Shown here piece after piece: positions 35,442 through 44,799 of a DNA stretch of 64,000 nucleotides. The notes beneath the pieces were generated by a model that worked only from the letters and a program-made list of their open reading frames with translations, did no database searches and had not been told where the DNA came from. Position 1 is the stretch's first letter; each line of letters starts with the position of its first letter. The position numbers were made by a program, and so were the translations under genes. The stretch is from JAGZHZ01 sp963929865 (GTDB lineage Bacteria; Bacillota; Clostridia; Lachnospirales; Lachnospiraceae). The stretch is taken from positions 14,837 through 78,836 of the forward strand of contig CAWVKK010000042.1 in the NCBI GenBank assembly GCA_963929865.1, written 5' to 3'.

Positions 35442-36206
35442 ATGGAGACAATTGTGACGGGTATGGTGCTCTTTGCAGCTCCAAACGGAGAGTTTGACAA
35501 AAGAGTTGTGATTTTGACAAAAGAAAGGGGAAAGATTACCGCGTTTGCAAGAGGGGCGCGCAGGCAGAACAGCAGTCTTCTGGCCGCGACGAATCCCTTC
35601 GCATTCGGGAAATTTGCGGTCTATGAGGGAAGAACAGCCTACACGCTGGCGCGGGCGCAGATTACAAATTATTTTCGGGAGCTTGCCTCCAGCCTGGAGG
35701 AAGCATACTACGGCTTCTATTTTTTGGAGGCTGCCGGGTATCAGACTCAGGAAAATGAAGACGGCACGCAGATGCTGAAGCTGCTGTATCTGTCGCTGCG
35801 GGCTCTGCTGAATCCGCGCCTTGACAACCGTCTGGTGAGAGCGGTTTTTGAGATGAAAGCACTGGTGATTCAGGGAGAATACCCTGAAATGTTCCAGTGC
35901 GTTTCGTGCCAAAAGACGGAAGGGCTAAGACGGCTGGATTTGGAAAAAAACGGGATGATCTGCGAAGATTGCTGCAAAAACTGCACGGATGGGATAGAAG
36001 TAAACAGTTCCGTGCTGTATACCTTTCAGTATGTAATTTCTGCACCTGTGGAAAAGCTTTACACGTTTACCCTGACAGAAGAGACGCTCAGAGACTTTCA
36101 GAAAATCGTGAAAAAGCTTTGCAGGACGTATCAGGACAGGACGTTTAAATCCCTGGAGGTTTTGGAGGAGATGTCCTCTTTACAAGGCAGGAATTTAAAG
36201 GTATAA
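35442..36206 (+). CDS. recO: DNA repair protein RecO
   Basis: A 254-residue recombination mediator that loads RecA onto SSB-coated single-stranded DNA and anneals strands. It has an OB-fold N-terminal domain (about residues 1-80), and a helical C-terminal part with a four-cysteine zinc motif CVSC...CEDCCKNC (about 148-181). The start ATG 35442 has GGAG upstream; an ATG at 35418 adds eight residues. It directly follows era. The next gene, a lipoprotein, begins 29 bases beyond the recO stop. Confidence 0.95.
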   Translation: METIVTGMVLFAAPNGEFDKRVVILTKERGKITAFARGARRQNSSLLAATNPFAFGKFAVYEGRTAYTLARAQITNYFRELASSLEEAYYGFYFLEAAGYQTQENEDGTQMLKLLYLSLRALLNPRLDNRLVRAVFEMKALVIQGEYPEMFQCVSCQKTEGLRRLDLEKNGMICEDCCKNCTDGIEVNSSVLYTFQYVISAPVEKLYTFTLTEETLRDFQKIVKKLCRTYQDRTFKSLEVLEEMSSLQGRNLKV

Positions 36207-36235
36207 TGAAAAAGATTCTACAAGGAGGAAAAAAG

Positions 36236-36946
36236 ATGAAGAAAATAATACTACTCCTGCTTGCAGCGATGGTTGCAGGTCTGGTCACAGGATGCGGCAC
36301 CGGCAATTTTCAGCCGGATCAGACAGGAATTTCAGTGCTGAAAGACGGAAGCATCATCAGCGTTGTGAAAGAAAACCTGGATAAAAGCTATTATGATCAG
36401 ACGGAATTGGAAACGATGATTTATGAGGCGGTAGCTGCGTACGATGAAAGCACCGGCGGAGATTGGATAGAAGTAGACGAGTATGAGGTGGAGAACGGAG
36501 CCGCCACCTTGAAAATGACGTATGACACGGCGGCGGATTACCGGGACTTTAATCAGATGAAGCTGTATACGGGAGATCTGGCGGGCACGCAAAATACAGA
36601 ATATCAGCTGCAGGGAACCTTTTTTGAGGTGGACGGCGGAGCGCTGACAGGGCAGAGCGCAGATGCGTCGGCAATTCTCTCCGGTCAGAATTACAACGTG
36701 GTCGCCCTTGAAGAAGAGATTTTGGTGAAAGTGCCGGGCGATATCGTATTTGTCAGCAGCAATGTGGAGCTGCTTGGAAAAAGAGAGGCAAAGACAGGGG
36801 AAAGCGCTCCGGAAACTCAGCAGGTGCAGCAAGAGACAAACGCATCCGGGATTCCGGTGATCAGCCCGGAAACAAGCAGTACGGCTGAGATGGTCGAGGA
36901 AGCACAGCAGGACTCCTCCGGTCTTTTTTATATCATTTACAAATAG
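36236..36946 (+). CDS. Lipoprotein of unknown function between recO and glyS
   Basis: A 236-residue lipoprotein with lipobox LVTGC (Cys20) after a short signal peptide. The mature part contains a globular region of about 150 residues starting with the GISVLKDGSIIS segment, and a C-terminal Glu/Gln/Ser/Thr-rich region that is probably disordered. I cannot name a family. It is preceded by AAGGAGG, and the first possible ATG (36206) lacks a site. Its place in the era-recO operon suggests co-expression only. Confidence 0.82.
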   Translation: MKKIILLLLAAMVAGLVTGCGTGNFQPDQTGISVLKDGSIISVVKENLDKSYYDQTELETMIYEAVAAYDESTGGDWIEVDEYEVENGAATLKMTYDTAADYRDFNQMKLYTGDLAGTQNTEYQLQGTFFEVDGGALTGQSADASAILSGQNYNVVALEEEILVKVPGDIVFVSSNVELLGKREAKTGESAPETQQVQQETNASGIPVISPETSSTAEMVEEAQQDSSGLFYIIYK

Positions 36947-37054
36947 AAGTCCTAGGCGGAGACAAAAGAGATACACAGAAAGTAGGTATTGCAATTTTAG
37001 CGGCAGACACATAAAATGATGGTGTGGAATCATACAGATAGGAGATTAAAAACA

Positions 37055-38455
37055 ATGGGAAAAACAACGGAAAAGACAATGGAAAAAATTGTAGCGCTTT
37101 CCAAGGCAAGAGGATTTGTATATCCTGGCTCAGAGATCTACGGCGGGCTTGCCAACACATGGGATTACGGCAATCTGGGCGTAGAACTGAAAAACAATGT
37201 AAAGCAGGCATGGTGGAAAAAATTTGTCACAGAAAATCCTTACAATGTAGGAGTAGACTGTGCGATTTTAATGAATCCTCAGACCTGGGTGGCATCGGGG
37301 CATCTGGGCGGATTCAGCGATCCTTTGATGGACTGCAAGGAATGCCACGAGAGATTCCGCGCAGATAAACTGATCGAGGACTTCTGCGAGGAAAAAGGCA
37401 TTAAGCTGGAAGAGTCTGTAGACGCCTGGTCTCAGGAGAAAATGAAAGCTTTTATCGAAGAACACAGCATTCCATGTCCGACATGCGGAAAGCACAATTT
37501 TACCGACATCCGCCAGTTCAATCTGATGTTCAAGACGTTCCAGGGCGTGACAGAGGACGCCAAAAATACGGTTTATTTAAGACCGGAGACGGCGCAGGGC
37601 ATTTTTGTAAACTTTAAAAACGTGCAGAGAACATCAAGAAAAAAGATTCCATTTGGCATCGGTCAGATTGGAAAATCATTCCGAAACGAGATCACGCCGG
37701 GCAATTTTACATTCCGGACAAGAGAATTTGAGCAGATGGAGCTGGAATTTTTCTGTGAGTCGGGAACGGATCTGGAATGGTTTCAGTACTGGAGAGGATT
37801 CTGCATCAACTGGCTGAAATCTCTTGGCATGAAAGACGAAGAGATGCGGGCGAGAGACCATTCTCCGGAAGAACTCTGCTTCTACAGCAAGGGAACGACG
37901 GACATCGAGTTCTTATTCCCGTTTGGATGGGGAGAACTGTGGGGAATCGCGGACAGAACCGACTATGACCTGACTCAGCATCAGAATGTTTCCGGTCAGG
38001 ATATGTCCTATTTTGACGATGAGAAAAAGGAAAAATATATTCCGTATGTGATTGAGCCGTCCCTGGGAGCAGACCGCGTCGTGCTGGCATTCCTGTGCAG
38101 CGCTTATGACGAGGAAGAACTTGAAGGAGGAGACGTGCGCACCGTGCTTCACTTCCATCCTGCTTTAGCGCCGGTAAAAATTGGAGTCCTGCCGCTGTCA
38201 AAGAAACTGAATGAGGGCGCGGAAAAAGTCTTTGCCATGCTTTCCAAGAAATATAACTGTGAGTTTGACGACAGAGGAAATATCGGAAAACGATACAGAC
38301 GCCAGGATGAAATCGGCACGCCGTTCTGCATCACTTACGACTTTGATTCCGAGACCGACGCAGCAGTGACAGTGCGCGACCGCGATACGATGCAGCAGGT
38401 CAGAATTAAGATAGAAGAACTGGAAAATTACTTTGCAGATAAATTTGAATTTTAA
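37055..38455 (+). CDS. glyS: Glycyl-tRNA synthetase, single-subunit type
   Basis: A 466-residue class II glycyl-tRNA synthetase of the homodimeric (eukaryote-like) type, common in Firmicutes. Motif 1 and the Gly-binding region contain GGLANTWDYG (near residue 30). Motif 2 includes GKSFRNEI and the preceding segment FGIGQIGK. Motif 3 contains GADRVVLAFL. An anticodon-binding domain occupies about residues 370-460. There is no alpha/beta two-subunit glyQS pair. GGAG precedes the ATG at 37055. I searched by eye for a T-box leader and did not find one; only about 100 bases separate it from the lipoprotein gene. Confidence 0.97.
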   Translation: MGKTTEKTMEKIVALSKARGFVYPGSEIYGGLANTWDYGNLGVELKNNVKQAWWKKFVTENPYNVGVDCAILMNPQTWVASGHLGGFSDPLMDCKECHERFRADKLIEDFCEEKGIKLEESVDAWSQEKMKAFIEEHSIPCPTCGKHNFTDIRQFNLMFKTFQGVTEDAKNTVYLRPETAQGIFVNFKNVQRTSRKKIPFGIGQIGKSFRNEITPGNFTFRTREFEQMELEFFCESGTDLEWFQYWRGFCINWLKSLGMKDEEMRARDHSPEELCFYSKGTTDIEFLFPFGWGELWGIADRTDYDLTQHQNVSGQDMSYFDDEKKEKYIPYVIEPSLGADRVVLAFLCSAYDEEELEGGDVRTVLHFHPALAPVKIGVLPLSKKLNEGAEKVFAMLSKKYNCEFDDRGNIGKRYRRQDEIGTPFCITYDFDSETDAAVTVRDRDTMQQVRIKIEELENYFADKFEF

Positions 38456-38456
38456 C

Positions 38457-38511
38457 AAAAAAAAGACAGCGCAGCTGCACAAAAGACGGGCAGCCGCGCC
38501 GTCTTTTTTTG
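38457..38511 (+). terminator. Terminator after glyS
   Basis: A long A-run/T-run stem joins 38457-38478 with 38488-38510, with a GCTGC/GCAGC core and two mismatches, and ends in GTCTTTTTTT. Confidence 0.8.
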
Positions 38512-38584
38512 TGTGCGGGGCAGAACGAAATAGCAAAAAAATGATAAAAAACCATGAAAATTTTGAAAAACACGGAAAAAACTA

Positions 38585-38613
38585 TTGTATAAAATGCACA
38601 TTATTGATATAAT
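38585..38613 (+). promoter_or_regulatory. Promoter of the phosphofructokinase gene
   Basis: TTGTAT (38585-38590), 17 bases, then TGa with a perfect TATAAT (38608-38613). The start codon is 43 bases downstream. Confidence 0.72.
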
Positions 38614-38655
38614 TATTAGAAAAAGATTGGATAAAATAAACGGAGGTAAGGAAAC

Positions 38656-39888
38656 ATGAAAGGAAATGTGATTGTAGGTCAGTCGGGCGGACCGACGGCA
38701 GTGATCAACTCCAGTCTTGCAGGAGTATATAAAACAGCAAAGGACAGAGGCTTTAACAAAGTATACGGTATGCGCCACGGAATCCAGGGATTTTTGGACG
38801 AAAACTATATTGATCTGTCAAAATATATCAAAAATAATCTGGATATCGAACTGTTAAAGAGAACGCCGTCTGCTTTTTTAGGTTCTTGCCGTTTTAAACT
38901 CCCGGAGATTCACGAGGACAGAGAAATCTACGAGAAGATTTTTGGAATTTTGAATAAGCTGGAGATAGACAGTTTTATCTATATCGGAGGAAACGACTCG
39001 ATGGATACGATCAAAAAACTGTCTGACTACGCTGTGTTGACCGGACAATCTCAGAAGTTTGTAGGCGTTCCGAAGACTATTGACAATGACCTTGCGCTGA
39101 CGGATCACACGCCGGGATTCGGATCGGCCGCAAAATATATCGGAACTGCAGTAAAAGAAGTAATCCGCGACGGACTCGGTCTGAGCTATAAGAAAGATAT
39201 CGTCACGATCATTGAGATTATGGGAAGAAATGCCGGATGGCTGACAGGAGCAGCAGCTCTTGCAAAAGGGGAGGACTGTGAAGGACCGGATTTGATCTAT
39301 CTGCCTGAGCTGCCGTTTGAGGTTGAGAAATTTATCGAAAAGATCCGCAGCCTGCTGAAGAAAAAGCATTCGGTTGTAGTTGCGGTTTCAGAAGGAATCA
39401 AGCTTCCGGACGGAAGATACGTGTGCGAGCTTTCAGCCGGAAAGGGAGATTACGTCGACGCATTCGGACATAAACAGCTGAGCGGCACTGCAGATTATCT
39501 TGCGCATCTCGTTGCGGCAGAGATCGGATGCAAGACGCGCGGGGTGGAATTCAGCACGCTGCAAAGAAGCGCTTCGCACATCGCGTCCCGCGTCGATATC
39601 AATGAGGCGTTCATGGTAGGAGGCGCTGCTGTGAAAGCGGCGGACGAAGGAGACAGCGGAAAGATGGTTGTAATCGACCGCGTATCGGACGATCCTTATC
39701 AGTGCGCAACTGGAATTTACGACGTTCACAAGATTGCAAACGATGAAAAATTAGTTCCGAGAAGCTGGATCAGCAAGGACGGCACGTATGTGACAGAGGA
39801 CTTCCTGGACTATGTAAAACCGCTGATTCAGGGAGATTACCAGCCTGTTATGGTAGACGGTATTCCGCGCCACCTCGTTTTAAAATAA
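38656..39888 (+). CDS. 6-phosphofructokinase, predicted pyrophosphate-dependent
   Basis: A 410-residue phosphofructokinase of the long bacterial PFK clade. Two signature positions decide the phosphoryl donor. The GGDGS of ATP enzymes is GGNDS here (111-115), putting Asp114 where ATP enzymes have Gly. The GLPGTIDND motif is GVPKTIDND, with Lys140 where ATP enzymes have Gly. Both changes characterise PPi-dependent enzymes. It would convert fructose-6-phosphate to fructose-1,6-bisphosphate with PPi, reversibly. The pyruvate phosphate dikinase gene follows, which also uses PPi/ATP chemistry. Confidence 0.92.
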   Translation: MKGNVIVGQSGGPTAVINSSLAGVYKTAKDRGFNKVYGMRHGIQGFLDENYIDLSKYIKNNLDIELLKRTPSAFLGSCRFKLPEIHEDREIYEKIFGILNKLEIDSFIYIGGNDSMDTIKKLSDYAVLTGQSQKFVGVPKTIDNDLALTDHTPGFGSAAKYIGTAVKEVIRDGLGLSYKKDIVTIIEIMGRNAGWLTGAAALAKGEDCEGPDLIYLPELPFEVEKFIEKIRSLLKKKHSVVVAVSEGIKLPDGRYVCELSAGKGDYVDAFGHKQLSGTADYLAHLVAAEIGCKTRGVEFSTLQRSASHIASRVDINEAFMVGGAAVKAADEGDSGKMVVIDRVSDDPYQCATGIYDVHKIANDEKLVPRSWISKDGTYVTEDFLDYVKPLIQGDYQPVMVDGIPRHLVLK

Positions 39889-39929
39889 AAAGCAGGATTT
39901 CGGGCGCTATGTAATTCCTTTTTGCGAAA

Positions 39930-39962
39930 TTGACTTGACTGAATTAGAATATATGATACAAT
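39930..39962 (+). promoter_or_regulatory. ppdK: Promoter region of ppdK
   Basis: Two overlapping TTGACT -35 boxes (39930 and 39935) pair with TATGAT (39952-39957) or TACAAT (39957-39962), each at 16-base spacing. The leader then forms GTGCGA/TCGCAC (39969-39983) and ACAGAG/CTCTGT hairpins before the ribosome binding site. Confidence 0.65.
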
Positions 39963-40074
39963 AATAATGTGCGACCTTCGCACGCATGTGAGATGGTTTT
40001 ACAGAGTTGGAGGCTTTGGGTTTGGGGCTGTTGCTCTGTATAACATAAATACATTTTAGGAGGAATGAAGGAAA

Positions 40075-42699
40075 ATGGCAAAATGGGTTTACTTATTTAA
40101 AGAAGGAAACGCAGATATGAGAAACCTTCTGGGTGGAAAAGGCGCTAACTTAGCCGAGATGACAAATTTAGGCCTGCCGATTCCACAGGGTTTCACAGTT
40201 ACGACAGAAGCTTGTACTGACTACTATAATAGCGGAAAACAGATCTCAGAAGAAATTCAGAAGCAGATTTTTACTGCACTGGGAGAACTGGAAAAACTTC
40301 AGGGAAAGAAATTTGGAGATACAGAAGATCCATTATTAGTATCTGTTCGTTCTGGTGCGAGAGCTTCTATGCCAGGTATGATGGATACCATCCTGAATTT
40401 AGGTTTGAATGATGTCGCAGTAGAAGGATTTGCAAAAAAGACAGGAAATCCAAGATTTGCATATGATTCCTACAGAAGATTCATCCAGATGTACTCTGAT
40501 GTTGTTATGGAAGTTCCGAAGTCTTTCTTCGAAAAGATCATTGATGAAGTAAAAGAGGAAAAAGGCGTAAAATTTGACACAGAACTGACAACTGACGACT
40601 TAAAAGTATTGGTTGACAGATTCAAAGCTGTATATAAAGAAGCTATGAACGGCGAAGAATTCCCGCAGGAACCAAAGGAACAGCTGATGGGAGCAGTAAA
40701 AGCTGTATTCCGTTCATGGGACAACCCTCGTGCTATTGTTTACAGACGTATGAATGATATCCCGGGAGACTGGGGAACCGCTGTAAACGTACAGGCAATG
40801 GTATTTGGTAACATGGGTGATACATCCGGTACCGGTGTTGCATTCACGCGCAACCCATCTACTGGAGCAAAAGGCATCTATGGCGAATACCTGATCAATG
40901 CTCAGGGTGAAGACGTAGTTGCAGGTGTCCGCACACCGCAGCCTATTTCCAGACTTGCTGAAGATCTGCCGGAATGCTATGAAGAGTTTATGCAGATTGC
41001 TCACAAACTGGAAGACCATTACCGCGATATGCAGGATATGGAATTCACGATCCAGGAAGGAAAACTGTACTTCCTGCAGACACGTAACGGAAAGAGAACC
41101 GCTCAGGCAGCTTTACAGATCGCCTGCGATTTAGTAGATGAAGGAAAGATCACAAGAGAAGAAGCTGTTTGCCGTATTGAAGCAAAATCCCTTGACCAGC
41201 TGCTGCACCCAACCTTTGACGCAGAAGCATTAAAAGCTGGCGAAGTAATCGGCTCCGCTCTGCCGGCATCTCCGGGAGCAGCTGCAGGTAAAGTTTACTT
41301 CTCAGCAGAAGATGCAAAGGCAGCAAAAGAAAGAGGAGAGAGAGTCATCCTGGTTCGTCTGGAGACATCTCCGGAAGACATCGAGGGTATGCACGCATCA
41401 GAAGGTATCCTGACCGTGCGCGGCGGTATGACATCCCACGCAGCAGTAGTTGCCCGCGGTATGGGAACATGCTGTGTATCCGGATGCGGCGACATCAAGA
41501 TTGATGAGGAAGCAAAAGTATTTGAACTGGGCGGATATACGTTCCATGAGGGAGACTACATCTCCTTAGACGGATCTACAGGTAAGATCTATAAAGGCGA
41601 CATCAAGACACAGGAAGCTTCTATCGGAGGAAACTTCGGAAGACTGATGAGATGGGCAGATAAGTTCAGAACTCTGAAAGTAAGAACAAACGCTGATACT
41701 CCGGCAGACACATTAAACGCTGTAAAATTAGGAGCAGAGGGTATCGGTCTTTGCCGTACCGAGCATATGTTCTTCAACGAGGACAGAATTCCGAAGATCA
41801 GAAAGATGATCCTTTCCGATACAGCAGAAGAGAGAGAAGCAGCGCTCAACGAGCTGATCCCATTCCAGAAAGCAGACTTCAAGGCAATGTATGAAGTTCT
41901 GGAAGGAAAGCCAATGACCGTTCGCTATCTGGATCCGCCGCTGCATGAGTTCGTTCCGACTGATCCGGAAGATATCAAAGCTTTAGCTGAGGATATGGGA
42001 CTGACACCGGAAGAGGTTCAGAAACGCTGTGACGAACTGCACGAGTTCAACCCGATGATGGGTCACAGAGGATGCCGTCTTGCCGTTACCTATCCGGAAA
42101 TCGCAAGAATGCAGACGAGAGCCGTTATGGAAGCAGCAATCGAAGTATCCAGAGAAAAAGGATACCGCATTGTTCCGGAAATCATGATTCCGCTCGTTGG
42201 CGAAGTAAAAGAGTTAAAATATGTAAAAGATATCGTGGTTGCTACCGCTGAGCAGGTAAAAAATGAAAAAGGATCTGATATGCAGTACCGCATCGGTACC
42301 ATGATTGAGATCCCAAGAGCAGCTCTGACAGCAGACAAGATTGCAGAGGAAGCTGAATTCTTCTCATTCGGTACAAACGACCTGACACAGATGACATTTG
42401 GATTCTCACGTGACGACGCAGGCAAATTCCTGGATGCTTACTACAAAGCTAAGATTTACGAATCTGATCCATTCGCAAAATTAGACCAGGAAGGCGTAGG
42501 ACAGTTAGTACAGATGGCAGTAAAGAAAGGCCGCGCTACCCGTCCGGGCATCAAACTGGGCATCTGCGGAGAACACGGCGGAGATCCGTCCTCTGTAGAG
42601 TTCTGCCATAAGATTGGTCTGAGCTACGTATCCTGCTCACCATACCGTGTGCCGATCGCTAGACTGGCAGCCGCACAGGCAGCTCTGAACAACAGATAA
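40075..42699 (+). CDS. ppdK: Pyruvate, phosphate dikinase
   Basis: An 874-residue enzyme interconverting phosphoenolpyruvate, AMP and PPi with pyruvate, ATP and Pi. Length and residue numbering match the well-studied Clostridium symbiosum enzyme. The phosphorylated His455 sits in GGMTSHAAVVARG, and the nucleotide-binding N-terminal domain starts with KEGNADMRNLLGGKGANLAEM. The C-terminal PEP-binding domain has the ICGEHGGDP segment with the active Cys near 831. The ribosome binding site is AGGAGG. Codon bias indicates high expression. It lies downstream of the PPi-type PFK and is followed by a strong terminator. It gives reversible PEP synthesis in a PPi-linked glycolysis. Confidence 0.98.
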   Translation: MAKWVYLFKEGNADMRNLLGGKGANLAEMTNLGLPIPQGFTVTTEACTDYYNSGKQISEEIQKQIFTALGELEKLQGKKFGDTEDPLLVSVRSGARASMPGMMDTILNLGLNDVAVEGFAKKTGNPRFAYDSYRRFIQMYSDVVMEVPKSFFEKIIDEVKEEKGVKFDTELTTDDLKVLVDRFKAVYKEAMNGEEFPQEPKEQLMGAVKAVFRSWDNPRAIVYRRMNDIPGDWGTAVNVQAMVFGNMGDTSGTGVAFTRNPSTGAKGIYGEYLINAQGEDVVAGVRTPQPISRLAEDLPECYEEFMQIAHKLEDHYRDMQDMEFTIQEGKLYFLQTRNGKRTAQAALQIACDLVDEGKITREEAVCRIEAKSLDQLLHPTFDAEALKAGEVIGSALPASPGAAAGKVYFSAEDAKAAKERGERVILVRLETSPEDIEGMHASEGILTVRGGMTSHAAVVARGMGTCCVSGCGDIKIDEEAKVFELGGYTFHEGDYISLDGSTGKIYKGDIKTQEASIGGNFGRLMRWADKFRTLKVRTNADTPADTLNAVKLGAEGIGLCRTEHMFFNEDRIPKIRKMILSDTAEEREAALNELIPFQKADFKAMYEVLEGKPMTVRYLDPPLHEFVPTDPEDIKALAEDMGLTPEEVQKRCDELHEFNPMMGHRGCRLAVTYPEIARMQTRAVMEAAIEVSREKGYRIVPEIMIPLVGEVKELKYVKDIVVATAEQVKNEKGSDMQYRIGTMIEIPRAALTADKIAEEAEFFSFGTNDLTQMTFGFSRDDAGKFLDAYYKAKIYESDPFAKLDQEGVGQLVQMAVKKGRATRPGIKLGICGEHGGDPSSVEFCHKIGLSYVSCSPYRVPIARLAAAQAALNNR

Positions 42700-42733
42700 G
42701 AAACACCAAAACGACTTTTGGGTGATGTTTGAT

Positions 42734-42777
42734 AAAGCAGGAGCTATAGGGATTTGTTCCCTATAGCTCCTGCTTTT
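42734..42777 (+). terminator. Terminator after ppdK
   Basis: A 19-bp perfect stem (42734-42752 with 42758-42776) closes around a small TTTGT loop and ends in a T run. Confidence 0.9.
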
Positions 42778-42803
42778 AATAAGAGGGAAGGCGGGAAGAG
42801 CGG

Positions 42804-43919
42804 TTGAAAAGAGAAGAAATTTTAGCGATCTATGGGGTCGCATACAAAGAGATGACAAAGCGTCTTCTGGAGAGAGCGGACCTGGCATCGATGATTCCGT
42901 CGAGGAAAAGCAGAATCGGGATCAAGCCGAACCTGGTTTCGCCGTCCGCGGCGGACTTTGGGGCGACGACACATCCGGAGGTGGTCGCAGGAATCATCGA
43001 ATACCTTAAAGAAAGAGGATTTGAAAATCTGGCGGTGATGGAAGGCTCCTGGGTGGGAGACAAGACAGAGGAGGCAGCCCGCGTATGCGGATTTGACCGG
43101 CTTACGCAGACATACGGGGTTCCGTTTTGGGATATGCAGAAGGAAAAGGGAGTATCGTGCAGCTGCGCAGGGATGGAATTAAAGATCTGCCAAGCGGTTA
43201 AAAAAATCGATTTTCTCATCAATGTCCCTGTCATGAAAGGACACTGCCAGACGAAGATTACGTGCGCGCTGAAAAATATGAAGGGTCTGATCCCAAACGC
43301 GGAGAAGAGACGGTTCCATGCAATGGGGCTGCACAAACCGATTGCGCATTTAAACGCCGGAATCCGTCAGGATTTCATTGTGGTGGACAATATATGCGGG
43401 GACTGGGATTTTGAGGACGGAGGGAATCCGGTTGTGATGAACCGTATTATGGCGGCCGCCGACCCTGTCCTGTGCGACGCGTACGTCTGCCATCTGATGG
43501 GGTACGCGGCTTCGGAAGTGCCCTACATAGAGCTGGCACAGGCTTTGGGGGTCGGCTGCGCTGACTGGAAAAAGGCAAGCTTTGTGGAGCTGAATCATCC
43601 GCAGAAAGACGCGGTTCTTCCAAGGACAAGAAAAATTGTGGCATTAAGAGATGCTGTTGAGGAAGTGGAATCGTGCAGCGCGTGCTACGGCTATCTGATC
43701 CCGGCGCTGCAGCGGCTGAAGGAAGAAGAAATCCTCGAAAAAATCGGGACGAAAATCTGTATCGGACAGGGATACCGGGGAAAGACGGGACGCCTTGGAA
43801 TCGGACAGTGTACAAGAGAGTTTGACTGTCATCTGGAAGGATGCCCGCCGACGGAAAAACAGATTTACGAATTCCTCAAAGCCTATATAGAAAAGAATCA
43901 TACGCCGGGATCAAGATAA
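42804..43919 (+). CDS. DUF362 domain-containing protein
   Basis: A 371-residue DUF362-family protein. The family often binds iron-sulfur clusters or metals and includes ferredoxin-fused members, but this one is the DUF362 core, with cysteines scattered in the second half. The region with IKPNLVSPS (near residue 33) and the segment VPVMKGHCQTKITCALKNMKG (quoted in part) is typical. It has no signal peptide. TTG at 42804 is the likely start, with AGGCGGGAAG upstream; no ATG fits. It is not obviously in an operon. The reaction is unknown. Confidence 0.85.
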   Translation: MKREEILAIYGVAYKEMTKRLLERADLASMIPSRKSRIGIKPNLVSPSAADFGATTHPEVVAGIIEYLKERGFENLAVMEGSWVGDKTEEAARVCGFDRLTQTYGVPFWDMQKEKGVSCSCAGMELKICQAVKKIDFLINVPVMKGHCQTKITCALKNMKGLIPNAEKRRFHAMGLHKPIAHLNAGIRQDFIVVDNICGDWDFEDGGNPVVMNRIMAAADPVLCDAYVCHLMGYAASEVPYIELAQALGVGCADWKKASFVELNHPQKDAVLPRTRKIVALRDAVEEVESCSACYGYLIPALQRLKEEEILEKIGTKICIGQGYRGKTGRLGIGQCTREFDCHLEGCPPTEKQIYEFLKAYIEKNHTPGSR

Positions 43920-43954
43920 AAGAACGATCAAAAAGCTATTTCAGCGGATAGAAG

Positions 43955-43976
43955 CAAAAAGAGGACAGCTGTCTTC
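43955..43976 (-). terminator. Possible terminator of the cytidylate kinase-like gene
   Basis: On the minus strand, AGAAGA/TCCTCT (one mismatch) flanks a CAGCTG loop, and TTTTTG follows. The stem is short, so confidence is low. Confidence 0.4.
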
Positions 43977-43977
43977 T

Positions 43978-44577
43978 CTATTTGAGATTGTGATATTTCA
44001 CCGTGAGCATATCGATAATCTGCTCCTGGGAAAACCTTGCGCTGTTGACGCAGACGTCATACTGCGTCATATCAAGCCAGGAACGGTCCGTAAAATATTC
44101 ATAGTAGCAGCGGCGCTCCCTGTCCATCTTGCGCACGAGAGACTTTGCGCTGCGCTCCTCTCTTCCGAGACGATTGATCACGGTCTGAATGCGAAATTCG
44201 ACAGGCGCATAGATAAAGACGCTCAGACAGTCGGGACCGAGGAGATAGTTGGCGCAGCGCCCGACAATCACGCAGTCTTCTTTTTCAGCGAGAGAACGGA
44301 TAATTTCGCTCTGCACTTCAAACAGCACATTATTCATCGGATAAAAATGGTACTGCGGGTCCATCTGAAATTCGGTCTCCACCGGATAACGCCAGATGCT
44401 GGCGCGCGTCTCATCCACCTTGCGCAGTTCTTCTATGGGAATGTCTTTTTTCTGGCTTGCCATGCTGATCAGCTCCTGGTCATAAAAGCCGATGCCAAGC
44501 TTCTGCGCGAGCGCTCTGCCGATGATGCGCCCATTGCTGCCGTACATACGATTGATGGTAATAACATGATGCTTCAT
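43978..44577 (-). CDS. Cytidylate kinase-like family protein
   Basis: A 199-residue protein related to cytidylate kinase (Cytidylate_kin2 family). The P-loop-like segment is GSNGRIIG (near residues 13-20), and the core has the alternating alpha/beta pattern with basic residues in an RKMDRERR motif. It lacks the canonical Cmk length and neighbours. It probably phosphorylates a small molecule or nucleotide and is not the housekeeping Cmk. ATG 44577 is supported by GGAGGGG just upstream. An earlier ATG at 44598 is possible but has no site. Confidence 0.82.
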   Translation of the reverse strand: MKHHVITINRMYGSNGRIIGRALAQKLGIGFYDQELISMASQKKDIPIEELRKVDETRASIWRYPVETEFQMDPQYHFYPMNNVLFEVQSEIIRSLAEKEDCVIVGRCANYLLGPDCLSVFIYAPVEFRIQTVINRLGREERSAKSLVRKMDRERRCYYEYFTDRSWLDMTQYDVCVNSARFSQEQIIDMLTVKYHNLK

Positions 44578-44725
44578 AGTAATCCCCTCCATTTCCAAAA
44601 GATCTTTTTTCTTAAATATACCATGAAAGAGAGAAAAATTCTACAAAAAAGAGAAAAAATTCTGATGATTTGAAAAAATATCGGCGTATTTCCGATAAAA
44701 GAGCGCCATAAACAGAGCGTACGGG

Positions 44726-44754
44726 TTGTACACGGAAAAAAATAGTGCTAAAAT
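44726..44754 (+). promoter_or_regulatory. Promoter of the metallophosphoesterase gene
   Basis: TTGTAC (44726-44731), 17 bases, then TGc with TAAAAT (44749-44754). The start codon is 45 bases downstream. Confidence 0.65.
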
Positions 44755-44799
44755 AAGAGAGAAGCGTGGGAAATAAATATCATTAGGAAAGGAAATAAA

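Noticed and set aside
35109..35912. Antisense frame of about 267 codons across era and recO.
   Set aside because: It spans the junction of two conserved genes on the other strand and has no start signal or recognisable domain.
36947..37054. T-box leader of glyS.
   Set aside because: The gap is about 108 bases and lacks the T-box sequence and antiterminator stems.
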